In this document: positions 8,511 to 15,646 of the stretch, in pieces
Layout: each line of letters opens with the position of its first letter
Numbering within the stretch: position 1 is the first letter of the stretch
Origin: 2-12-FULL-35-15 sp036386835
GTDB taxonomy: Bacteria; Bacteroidota; Bacteroidia; 2-12-FULL-35-15
DNA length: 64,000 bases
Reading direction: 5' to 3'
NCBI GenBank assembly: GCA_036386835.1
Contig: DASVUX010000028.1
Span: 62,001-126,000, forward strand
Notes under the pieces: model-generated
Told to the model about the DNA's origin: nothing
Database searches by the model: none
Seen by the model: only the letters and a program-made list of their open reading frames with translations
Program-made: the position numbers and the translations under genes

Positions 8511-9250
8511 AACACTCTGTGATCTTCTGTTTTCTCCGCTCCTCTGTGTTAAGCTTACTGCTCCTGCTTTCTGGCTTTTCTTACTCACAGGAAGGCCGTA
8601 AAACGAAAAGACTGAAGCATCGCATAAGTGCCGGGCCGGTAATATCAATCATTAAAAATGATCCGCACTTTACGGTGAACACAAAAGCAAAGGCTGGCTG
8701 GAACCTTGCATACAAGGCGGAGATCCTTCTCGGCAGGAAAACGAACCTGATGGTGGGCCTTGAATACATGAGCCAGGGCTTGCAATTTAACGGATATTAT
8801 GCCGATACCGGATATACATTCTTATATGATGAGTCTTTTGCTTATACACATGAGCTACGTTACAATGAAGCGCAATTACCAATCGCATTAAAGCTTGCGC
8901 TGAATAAAGATAAAGAGATACCTGTCACCGCATACCTTTTCGGGGGCATCGGGTTCCGGTATATTGTAAATTCATATATTGTCATTGCTTCCGATTCAAC
9001 AGAAACAACTCCTTATGACGGCAAAGGGAGCATCGGGTTCGAGCATGAGATCGTAACCAAAGGCTTCAACGCATTTTACCATGCAGGTTTTGGCCTGCAG
9101 AAGAATCTTAAAGAATCCAATAAGTCTGTTTTTCTTGAGCTTACTTTTAAAAGGGCGATCTCAAGGGTGCATTACTCCGGCCACAACAACTCCAACAACA
9201 TAAACTTCCGGGATAACAATCTCGCCATCACCGTTGGGCTCCGGCTTTAG
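8507..9250 (+). CDS. Outer-membrane beta-barrel protein (porin-like)
   Basis: A 247-residue exported protein with a signal peptide of about 28 residues ending GFSYSQ. The body alternates hydrophobic and polar residues in short strands with aromatic girdles (GPVISIIKND, LMVGLEYMSQGL, YLFGGIGFRYIVN, YHAGFGLQKNL) and ends in NLAITVGLRL, a typical last strand of small barrels (outer-membrane beta-barrel domain, PF13568-like). The function is unknown. The start overlaps the GxxExxY stop codon by 4 bp, suggesting coupled translation. Repeat R4 supplies the DNA for residues 3-14 of the signal peptide. Confidence 0.82.
   Translation: MKHSVIFCFLRSSVLSLLLLLSGFSYSQEGRKTKRLKHRISAGPVISIIKNDPHFTVNTKAKAGWNLAYKAEILLGRKTNLMVGLEYMSQGLQFNGYYADTGYTFLYDESFAYTHELRYNEAQLPIALKLALNKDKEIPVTAYLFGGIGFRYIVNSYIVIASDSTETTPYDGKGSIGFEHEIVTKGFNAFYHAGFGLQKNLKESNKSVFLELTFKRAISRVHYSGHNNSNNINFRDNNLAITVGLRL
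8513..8552 (+). repeat. CTCCGTG-type repeat, copy R4, translated inside the barrel protein's signal peptide
   Basis: ACTCTGTGATCTTCTG followed by TTTTCTCCGCTCCTCTGTG is the inverted partner of R3, and is read in frame as the leader segment HSVIFCFLRSSVL. Confidence 0.75.
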
Positions 9251-9287
9251 CGTACAATAATCAAAACACCTTTTCCGTTAGCCTGAG

Positions 9288-9890
9288 ATGCCTAAATATG
9301 TAATCCTCCTGCTTCTTGCTTATTCCCTGGCAATCTCTGCCCAGGGGCGAGCCTGGGACCCTGCGATTATTGCAAGAGCAAACACTGCCGGGAATGCGGC
9401 TTACCTTAGTGCGGAGGAGAAGAAAGTAATTCTGTATGTAAACCTGGTGCGTTTAGATCCGAAGCTTTTTGCGGAAACGTACTTAAAGCACTATCTCGAC
9501 TCTGCAGGCGATAATAATTCTTATACAAAATCACTTCTCAAAACGCTTCTGACTACCCCCGCGATGGGGGCCCTGTCAACGGATGAAGTGATTTGCCGTT
9601 TTTCAAAGGACCATGCAATCAGGTCGGGAAAAGAAAACAAGATCGGCCATGCAAATTTCAAAGACAGGATTAAAGAGATTAAAAAGAACTATGGAGGTTA
9701 TTTTGCAGAAAACTGTGATTACGGGAATGAGAAGGCATTTGATATAGTGCTGGGCCTTCTCATTGATGAAGGGGTCCAAAGCCTTGGGCACCGGAAGAAT
9801 ATACTTAACCCTGTTTACAAATCAATCGGTGTATCGATTAAACCCCATAAAGGTTATAAATGGAACTGCGTTATGAACCTTGGAGCCTGA
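9288..9890 (+). CDS. CAP-domain (SCP/PR1-like) exported protein
   Basis: A 200-residue protein with a short signal peptide (cleavage likely after ISAQG) and one CAP domain. Seen are YVNLVRLDPKLFAETYL at the start of the fold, CRFSKDHAIRSGKENKIGH carrying the first conserved His, YFAENCDYG (Glu-Asn of the CAP site), and LGHRKNILNPVYKSIGVSI with the second His and the asparagine/glycine signature. Bacterial CAP proteins are secreted; activity is known for few of them. Spacing of 37 bp from the barrel gene is compatible with co-transcription. C-terminus is short, without a T9SS sorting domain. Confidence 0.88.
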   Translation: MPKYVILLLLAYSLAISAQGRAWDPAIIARANTAGNAAYLSAEEKKVILYVNLVRLDPKLFAETYLKHYLDSAGDNNSYTKSLLKTLLTTPAMGALSTDEVICRFSKDHAIRSGKENKIGHANFKDRIKEIKKNYGGYFAENCDYGNEKAFDIVLGLLIDEGVQSLGHRKNILNPVYKSIGVSIKPHKGYKWNCVMNLGA

Positions 9891-9899
9891 GCAGTTTCC

Positions 9900-10253
9900 T
9901 CACGCTTTTTTTAAGCTGACGGCTTCCTTAACCCATTTCTTAATTTGAGCAGCAGGAATATCCTTTTCAGTCCTGATCTTGATATGGCGCATACCTTTCC
10001 CTGTTCCTTCAAACAGCTGCTTGGGATCCGACAATGAAGTAGCCTGCATGAACCCGAGGTTTACATAATCAAGGCCTGAATAGGAATATACAAATGCAAG
10101 GTTGGTTTTCCCGCTTACAAACGTAAGCTGTTTCCATTTAATTGCTTCAGTAACTTCTTTGTTTGATGAAAGAACGATATCCCTGACTAACATTATCAGC
10201 TTCCGCTTATCTTCAGGAAGTGCAGCGAGGAATTGTTGAACTTTAGGATCCAT
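9900..10253 (-). CDS. DUF1801 / YdhG-like protein
   Basis: A 117-residue soluble protein with the DUF1801 pattern: FLAALPEDKRKLIMLVRDIV at the start, EAIKWKQLTFVSGKTNLAFVYSY in the middle (the usual W-x-x-P/L-x-F segment) and HIKIRTEKDIPAAQIKKWVKEA at the end. The fold resembles the yeast Ydr/PH0156-like proteins; the biochemical role is not known. It ends 10 bp from the converging CAP gene and starts 17 bp downstream of the DUF1697 stop, so it is probably the second gene of that unit. Confidence 0.85.
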   Translation of the reverse strand: MDPKVQQFLAALPEDKRKLIMLVRDIVLSSNKEVTEAIKWKQLTFVSGKTNLAFVYSYSGLDYVNLGFMQATSLSDPKQLFEGTGKGMRHIKIRTEKDIPAAQIKKWVKEAVSLKKA

Positions 10254-10269
10254 TATGGTTAATTGGAAA

Positions 10270-10815
10270 TTATTTTTCTGTCATGAGTTTCAGCAGCTCA
10301 TTGGTAGTGCGCCAGTTCCTTGTGGTGGCCTTGATTTTCAGTTTACTTTCAAAAAAATTATTGCTGAGCTTGGTTTCACCATAACCACCGGGGCAATAAA
10401 GATAAACGGTAGTGCCTGCAATACTGTATCTGTCCGATGATCCTTCAGGAAGACTGATCTTCTCTTCCAGTTCCTTCGGAGGGGCTTCGGCAAGAAAAGT
10501 AAAATAGAGCTTCTCATGCACAACATTCTTTTCTTTTACGAATGGGTTTTTAGTGATGGCATTCTCCAATTCTTTCTTATTAACCACCACAACCGGAACA
10601 TCAAAACCAAACGTTTCCATTATCTTTTTTGAGATCTTTTTTGAAAGGGCAGCGGCATCCGTTGCATTGCTTTCGAACAATACATTCCCGCTCTGGATGT
10701 ATGTTCTCACGTTCTTAAACTTCATGTCCTCAAACATTGCTTTCAGCTCCGCCATCGGAACTTTTTTTTGACCGCTTACATTAATACCGCGGAGCATTGC
10801 CAGTAAAGTTTCCAT
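10270..10815 (-). CDS. DUF1697-domain protein
   Basis: A 181-residue protein with the full DUF1697 (PF08002) signature: LLAMLRGINVSGQKKVPMAE at the N-terminus, FKNVRTYIQSGNVLFES near residues 33-49, and ATTRNWRTTNELLKLM at the C-terminus. No enzymatic role is known for the family. It is probably co-transcribed with the DUF1801 gene downstream. The 88 bp to the VOC gene upstream hold nothing I can identify. Confidence 0.9.
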   Translation of the reverse strand: METLLAMLRGINVSGQKKVPMAELKAMFEDMKFKNVRTYIQSGNVLFESNATDAAALSKKISKKIMETFGFDVPVVVVNKKELENAITKNPFVKEKNVVHEKLYFTFLAEAPPKELEEKISLPEGSSDRYSIAGTTVYLYCPGGYGETKLSNNFFESKLKIKATTRNWRTTNELLKLMTEK

Positions 10816-10903
10816 TAATTGTCTTTTAGTTGATGGTGATTTTCACACTGCCCATACTGTCAATTCAGTATCAGCATTCCCTAGTTCACAGTATTAACGC
10901 ATT

Positions 10904-11401
10904 TTATTCTGCGGCAGCCTGGATCAGTTCAGCGATATCAAGTTTTTTCATGCGGAGCATTGCACGCATCACCTTCTGCGCTTTATCCTTATCCTGGTCC
11001 TGCATCAGCTCATCAAGGATCACAGGCACCACCTGCCAAGAAACACCAAATTTATCTTTCAGCCAGCCACATTGCTGCGCATTCTTATCACCGCCTTCGG
11101 AAAGTTTGTTCCAGTAGTAATCCAATTCTTCCTGGGTTTCGCAATTGACAACAAATGAGATTGCCTCATTGAATTTAAAGTGCGGACCTCCGTTCAGCCC
11201 GGTGAATTGCTGACCTTCAATGGTAAAATTTACCGTCATTACTGTACCTTCAGGCATACCGTGAATTTCAAAACCTTCTTTCCCATAATAACTTACCCGG
11301 TCAACGGAGGAATTTTTAAAAATGGAAACATAATACCGTGCAGCTTCTTCCGCCTGCCGGTCGAACCAAAGGTTAGAAACAATTTTCTGAGTAATTGCCA
11401 T
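10904..11401 (-). CDS. VOC-family protein (PhnB / 3-demethylubiquinone methyltransferase-like fold)
   Basis: A 165-residue member of the PhnB-like group (PF06983). The pattern is VSNLWFDRQAEEAARYYVSI at residues 7-26, MTVNFTIEGQQFTGLNGG near 55-72, and DYYWNKLSEGG, CGWLKDKFGVSWQVVP near 95-125. These proteins have the glyoxalase/dioxygenase fold but usually no known activity. The start is ATG 11401, 45 bp after the AAA gene's stop on the same strand. Confidence 0.9.
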   Translation of the reverse strand: MAITQKIVSNLWFDRQAEEAARYYVSIFKNSSVDRVSYYGKEGFEIHGMPEGTVMTVNFTIEGQQFTGLNGGPHFKFNEAISFVVNCETQEELDYYWNKLSEGGDKNAQQCGWLKDKFGVSWQVVPVILDELMQDQDKDKAQKVMRAMLRMKKLDIAELIQAAAE

Positions 11402-11445
11402 AGCTTTATATTTTTTAAGTAAAATTTACAGAACGTAAAACCAGT

Positions 11446-14076
11446 TTATTCCCCGATCTTAAATCCCAGGCTACCGCCAAGCGTTCGTTTTTGCGACTGA
11501 AGATCGAATTCTTTTACATCATTGAGCGTAAGCGTAGCAAGGTGCAACGGTGTCCTTTCCGCAGCAGGCATTCCCGCAAGCCGGAGGTTCTGGTTCTTTA
11601 TTGCCTCGGTAACAACCTGCCGGACTGTGCGCGCATTTCCGAAATGTTTATCCCTGTTAGAATGCAGGTAAGTGAAATAATTTTTCAGATGATCTTCTGC
11701 TTCAGCATCAGGAGTAATGTTTTCCTTTGCAAGTAAGTTTATTGCAATGGCATGCATGTCTTCCGGGCTGTAATCCGCAAAGTGGAAAGTCCGGTCGAAA
11801 CGTGATTTCAATCCCGGATTGGATTCAATAAACTCATTCATATTATCCGTATAACCTGCCACGATCACACCGAACTGCCCACGGAGGTCTTCCATCCTTT
11901 TCAGTATGACCTGTATGGCTTCCTGGCCATAGCTGTCATTCGAGTTTTTCCCTGCAAGTGCATAAGCCTCATCAATAAAGAGGATCCCTCCCTGCGCTTC
12001 ATCGATCTTTACTCCGGTTTTAATAGCGGTCTGGCCAGTGTAACCCGCTACAAGCGCTTCCCGGTCCACTTCAACAATATGGCCTCTTTCCAGCAAGCCG
12101 AGCCCTTTATAGATCTTGGCGACAATCCTAGCAACAGTAGTTTTACCTGTCCCGGGATTCCCTGTAAAAATACTGTGAAGAGAGAACTTATTAAGAACAT
12201 CCCTTCCTGTTTCTTTATAAAAACGGACAAGCTTCACCAGCTCATTGATCTCCTCTTTAACGTTATTCATTCCGGTAAGGCTGTTTAACTCAGCAAGGCC
12301 TTCCTTCAGTAATTTTTCATTTACTTCCAGGCTTAGTTTTTTCTTACCCTGTGCAGCAAATACTTTCTCCATATCTTCCAGTTCAATGGTAGACAGCTCA
12401 TCGTTGGTCATTTCAGCCACATTCGGATGGCCCATAAGCCGCAAGCCCAGGTTCATCTTTGCTTCATCCACCAGTGAATACACATAACGCGCATTACCGA
12501 AAGATTTATCGCGTGTCCTGTAAACTTCAACAAGCATCTCCTGCATGAAGGTCTTCGCCTCTTCTGTGATCTTCACATCTTTCTTCTGGGCTGCCAGCTC
12601 TGCAATAGCGAACATCTCTTCAGGCATATAATCTTCAAAATGGAAATACTGGCTGAAACGTGATTTCAGGCCTGGGTTAGCATCTATAAAGTGCTGCATC
12701 TCCTTCGGGTAACCTGCGCACATGATAGCGATGTCACCGGTACCGTCACTCATTTCCCTGATCAGGATCTCAAGTACCTCATGGCCAAAATCATTTGAAT
12801 CTTCTTTTGCACGTGTAAGGGAATAAGCTTCGTCTATGAATAATATCCCCCCTTTAGCCTCTTCTATCACCTTTTTAACTTTCGGTGCAGTTTGTCCGAT
12901 GTACTGGGCAACAAGGTCGGAACGGTCCACTTCTTTCACATGGCCCTTGGTGAGAAGCCCCATTTTCTTATACAGCTTCCCGAGCATGTTCACAACAGTT
13001 GTTTTTCCTGTGCCCGGATTTCCTGTAAACACGCTGTGCAGACTGATCTTGCCGGCATCGGCAAACCCCTTTTCCTTCCGGAGTTTGATAAAGTTTATAT
13101 AATTAATGTGATCACGGATATTCTTTTTAACAGCCTCCATTCCGATAAGCTCATCGAGTTTGGACAGCAATTGCTCTATGGTTTCTTCATCGGCCGGAGG
13201 CACGGTTTCAGGACTTTTAACAGCAGTGAGGAGCCCATCCTGGTTGGAAACCAACGGAGTCATCACCCCCTCTTCGAATTCATTGCTCATCTCAAATGGC
13301 ACAAGCGCTATGAGCGTGTCCATAAAAACGATCTCTACGGTGTATTTATCATCTTTCCACGAACCGGCAGATTCGCTTCCCCATCCTGCATCAAAGGTAT
13401 ATACCAGGTCGTTCTTGTTCTTTTCAATGAACCCGGTACGCATCGTCTGGCCTTTCGGTTGTCCGGCATCATCATAAAAATTAAAGAAAAACTCATAATT
13501 CCAGTCGGATGGGGTTTTCGTTTTAATTTTGAACTCCACCCACAGATAAGGCGTGATGTTCCTGTTCAGTTTTTTATAATAGGTGCGTTCTTTCTGGTTC
13601 CACCCGTCAAAAGCCCCTGAAAACAGTTTTACAGATTCAACGCTGAAATATGGATTTGATGCTGCGGTTACCTTACCTATTTCCTCGACAAAAAATTTCT
13701 TGGAACCAACAAGATCTCCATCAATATAGCCTTCCCATACATAATCCCCCCGGAACCAGTATGCACCTTCCGTTGCATTTCCCCAGCCGTCCCGCACATA
13801 TACAATGTTATCATTCATTGAAATGGTCTGTTCATGTTCAAGAGAGCACAATTCTTTCCGTCCGCCGGAAGTAACATCAAAACATTTCAGTGTGATTTTT
13901 GCTTTCCAGTCCTGCTCATCAAAAAGCTTATTATAAAAAGAAAATTCGGTTCTCAGGTAAGTGGTCTCGGCACGGTCAAAAACCGTACGGTATTTTTTAG
14001 TAGCATTTGCCATCCATTCGTCCGAGGAGTAAACCTTCATATCCTTGAACTTATAATACTTCGCCATAGTCATCAA
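11446..14076 (-). CDS. Tandem AAA+ ATPase of CbxX/CfqX (SpoVK) type with duplicated N-terminal domain
   Basis: An 876-residue soluble ATPase. Residues about 300-575 and 590-860 are two CbxX/CfqX-type AAA modules, each with Walker A GNPGTGKTT (about 352 and 638), Walker B ILFIDEAY, and the small helical lid with FGNAR. Both modules look catalytically intact. Residues about 5-280 are two diverged copies of a beta-rich domain of unknown identity: NIVYVRDGWGNATEGAYW in the first corresponds to DLVYTFDAGWGSESAGSW in the second. CbxX/CfqX relatives act as hexameric remodelling motors (rubisco activase CbbX, EccA of ESX systems). The target here is unknown. The start could instead be the ATG three codons downstream (MAKYYKF, 14067). 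No partner gene is evident. Confidence 0.9.
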   Translation of the reverse strand: MMTMAKYYKFKDMKVYSSDEWMANATKKYRTVFDRAETTYLRTEFSFYNKLFDEQDWKAKITLKCFDVTSGGRKELCSLEHEQTISMNDNIVYVRDGWGNATEGAYWFRGDYVWEGYIDGDLVGSKKFFVEEIGKVTAASNPYFSVESVKLFSGAFDGWNQKERTYYKKLNRNITPYLWVEFKIKTKTPSDWNYEFFFNFYDDAGQPKGQTMRTGFIEKNKNDLVYTFDAGWGSESAGSWKDDKYTVEIVFMDTLIALVPFEMSNEFEEGVMTPLVSNQDGLLTAVKSPETVPPADEETIEQLLSKLDELIGMEAVKKNIRDHINYINFIKLRKEKGFADAGKISLHSVFTGNPGTGKTTVVNMLGKLYKKMGLLTKGHVKEVDRSDLVAQYIGQTAPKVKKVIEEAKGGILFIDEAYSLTRAKEDSNDFGHEVLEILIREMSDGTGDIAIMCAGYPKEMQHFIDANPGLKSRFSQYFHFEDYMPEEMFAIAELAAQKKDVKITEEAKTFMQEMLVEVYRTRDKSFGNARYVYSLVDEAKMNLGLRLMGHPNVAEMTNDELSTIELEDMEKVFAAQGKKKLSLEVNEKLLKEGLAELNSLTGMNNVKEEINELVKLVRFYKETGRDVLNKFSLHSIFTGNPGTGKTTVARIVAKIYKGLGLLERGHIVEVDREALVAGYTGQTAIKTGVKIDEAQGGILFIDEAYALAGKNSNDSYGQEAIQVILKRMEDLRGQFGVIVAGYTDNMNEFIESNPGLKSRFDRTFHFADYSPEDMHAIAINLLAKENITPDAEAEDHLKNYFTYLHSNRDKHFGNARTVRQVVTEAIKNQNLRLAGMPAAERTPLHLATLTLNDVKEFDLQSQKRTLGGSLGFKIGE

Positions 14077-14098
14077 ATTTGATTCATCTAAATGTCAA

Positions 14099-14129
14099 TA
14101 AAAATAGGAATTATAAAAGCTTTAACAAA
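14099..14129 (-). promoter_or_regulatory. Candidate promoter of the AAA ATPase gene
   Basis: On the minus strand TTTTG is followed after 19 nt by TATTTTTA, seven of eight matches to TAnnTTTG. It would start transcription about 15-20 nt upstream of the ATG, giving the gene a promoter separate from the small RNA further upstream. Confidence 0.5.
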
Positions 14130-14207
14130 ATATCAGGGGCTCCTTATTCAAGATGCTGCCAGGGAATAATCCATGTAAAATATGTGCCTGTATTGAGATT
14201 GGGACAA

Positions 14208-14382
14208 ATAAAAAACCCGTCCACTTGGCAGGGAACGGGCATAATTAGATAAATCTCTCTAAACTAAATCTAATTATTAATAATTGCCGGAGCAATTGAA
14301 TTTTTAGCTGATGGAATTGAGCTTTTTACAGCAGTTAAATAAGGCTGTTAACAAGCATTTTATGCCCTTCACATCTCAATTC
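14208..14382 (-). ncRNA. Probable structured small RNA of about 175 nt
   Basis: The transcript is bounded by an exact Bacteroidota promoter (14388-14418) and a terminator (14211-14240). It has no reading frame of note. In order it can form: a long-range stem GAATTGAG/CTCAATTC closing the first 70 nt; a hairpin AATTGC/GCAATT (14282-14297); a perfect 10-bp stem ATAATTAGAT/ATCTAATTAT (14241-14277); and the terminator hairpin. It lies between the nitronate monooxygenase-like gene and the AAA gene, and could also be an attenuated leader of the latter. It does not show the end-to-end pairing of 6S RNA or the SRP apical motif. Confidence 0.55.
14211..14240 (-). terminator. Rho-independent terminator of the small RNA
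   Basis: GCCCGTTCC pairs with GGACGGGT (one bulged base), followed on the minus strand by six T residues and ATTTG. Confidence 0.75.
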
Positions 14383-14387
14383 GAGTG

Positions 14388-14418
14388 CAAAAGTACGCTT
14401 TTTCAAATTAAAAGCAAA
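14388..14418 (-). promoter_or_regulatory. Promoter of the small RNA
   Basis: TTTG, 19 nt, TACTTTTG on the minus strand: an exact match to the Bacteroidota housekeeping promoter in both boxes and in spacing. Start of transcription is expected near 14382. Confidence 0.7.
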
Positions 14419-14496
14419 TATTTGCCGTTAAATTTATCATATTGCCCGATAAGTTTTACCGGAACACCGATAACCGGGAAAATCACCACACTGCTT

Positions 14497-15495
14497 TCAG
14501 GCGAATCCAGCGTTAAGCTTAACATAAGCTTCCCGGGTTTGGTTCCTGATCCGGGTAATTATCTCGCTGCATGATATGATATCATCAATAAGCTCCACAC
14601 TCTGCCCTGCGCACCATAATGTTTCATAATTTCCGGGACGGACCGACTTCTCTAATTTTTTCATTCCGCTAAGTTGTACCCACATTTTAAAATACTTCTT
14701 CGTTGTTGAATTATTCGAAAGCATCTTTTCCATCCAGTTTTGCTTATAACCTATCTTTTTCGCAAAAGGTGTATTGATAATGGTACAGGGAGTACCTGAG
14801 ATCTTTTCACTTAAAACAATGTCACTCATCTTAGAGCTTACTACAGCGTTTTTATAGTCATTGCTCACTCCCGCTTCAATGCTGGCAATAAACCTCGTGC
14901 CTACTGAAACCCCGGCTGCCCCTAATGCAAGCATGGAAAGCACCCCTTCACCGGTTGCGATCCCGCCTGCGGCAATAACGATCTTATCCGGAAAGTGATG
15001 ATGCAGCGAAGGCACCAGCACCTGCAGTGTGTTTGGCCCGGCATGGCCCCCTGCACCCTGTCCTACCGCGATAAATCCGTCACACCCAAGATCGTTGCAC
15101 TTTTTAGCATGCTCGATATTCGTGACATCACAGAAAACCTTCGCGCCATAACTGTGTGCCAGATCTATCACCTGCTTAGGATTCCCGAGAGAGGTAATAT
15201 AAAACGGCACTTTCTTATCAACACAGATCTTCAGGTGCTTTTCATATAATGGATTGGTCTTCTGCACAATCAGGTTAATACCGTAAGTCCCTTTTGCAAG
15301 CTTATCTTTTTCCCGGTTAAGGATATCTAGGAGGTTCTCCAATTCACCTTCTTTCCGGTAATTAAGGCTGGGAAATGTAGCTGCGATCCCTGACTGCATC
15401 CCCGATCTTAACATTGCTTCATTGCTAACCAGGAACATTGGCGCCATGATCATTGGGAAATCAATATTAAGGATATCTGTAAGCTTTGTTCGCAT
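14497..15495 (-). CDS. Nitronate monooxygenase-like flavin oxidoreductase
   Basis: A 332-residue FMN-dependent TIM-barrel enzyme of the nitronate monooxygenase / 2-nitropropane dioxygenase family, cytosolic. It begins MRTKLTDILNIDFPMIMAPM, as family members do, and has the phosphate-binding and FMN loops GQGAGGHAGPN near 145-155 and VIAAGGIATGEGVLSMLALGAAGVSVG near 173-200 (quoted in parts: AAGGIATGEGV, LGAAGVSVGTRF). The His of GGHAGP is the usual active-site base. The family also includes enoyl-ACP reductase FabK and other oxidoreductases, so the substrate is open. The start is ATG 15495; the gene diverges from the acyl-CoA ligase gene. Confidence 0.88.
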   Translation of the reverse strand: MRTKLTDILNIDFPMIMAPMFLVSNEAMLRSGMQSGIAATFPSLNYRKEGELENLLDILNREKDKLAKGTYGINLIVQKTNPLYEKHLKICVDKKVPFYITSLGNPKQVIDLAHSYGAKVFCDVTNIEHAKKCNDLGCDGFIAVGQGAGGHAGPNTLQVLVPSLHHHFPDKIVIAAGGIATGEGVLSMLALGAAGVSVGTRFIASIEAGVSNDYKNAVVSSKMSDIVLSEKISGTPCTIINTPFAKKIGYKQNWMEKMLSNNSTTKKYFKMWVQLSGMKKLEKSVRPGNYETLWCAGQSVELIDDIISCSEIITRIRNQTREAYVKLNAGFA

Positions 15496-15511
15496 TTGGA
15501 TGAGTTTAAAG

Positions 15512-15541
15512 TTGTGGGAACGCTAAAATATTTTATTTTTG
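15512..15541 (+). promoter_or_regulatory. Promoter of the acyl-CoA ligase unit
   Basis: TTG, 19 nt, TATTTTTG on the plus strand agrees with the Bacteroidota consensus and would give a leader of about 100 nt before the ATG at 15647. Confidence 0.55.
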
Positions 15542-15646
15542 GAAATGTAAAGGTAGGGATTAGACATGAGATACCGGACATCTAACCTTGGGAGGTCATG
15601 ATTATCCCCGTCAAAAGAAATTTGAAAACAATTTAAACCACTGCAC

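Noticed and set aside
12892..13620. A 242-codon frame on the plus strand
   Set aside because: It is antisense to the AAA ATPase, has no family features, and runs through the first Walker A region of the real gene.
14208..14382. Identity of the small RNA as 6S RNA, SRP RNA or tmRNA
   Set aside because: The 5' and 3' ends do not pair as in 6S RNA, there is no SRP apical loop motif, and it is too short and lacks a tag frame for tmRNA.
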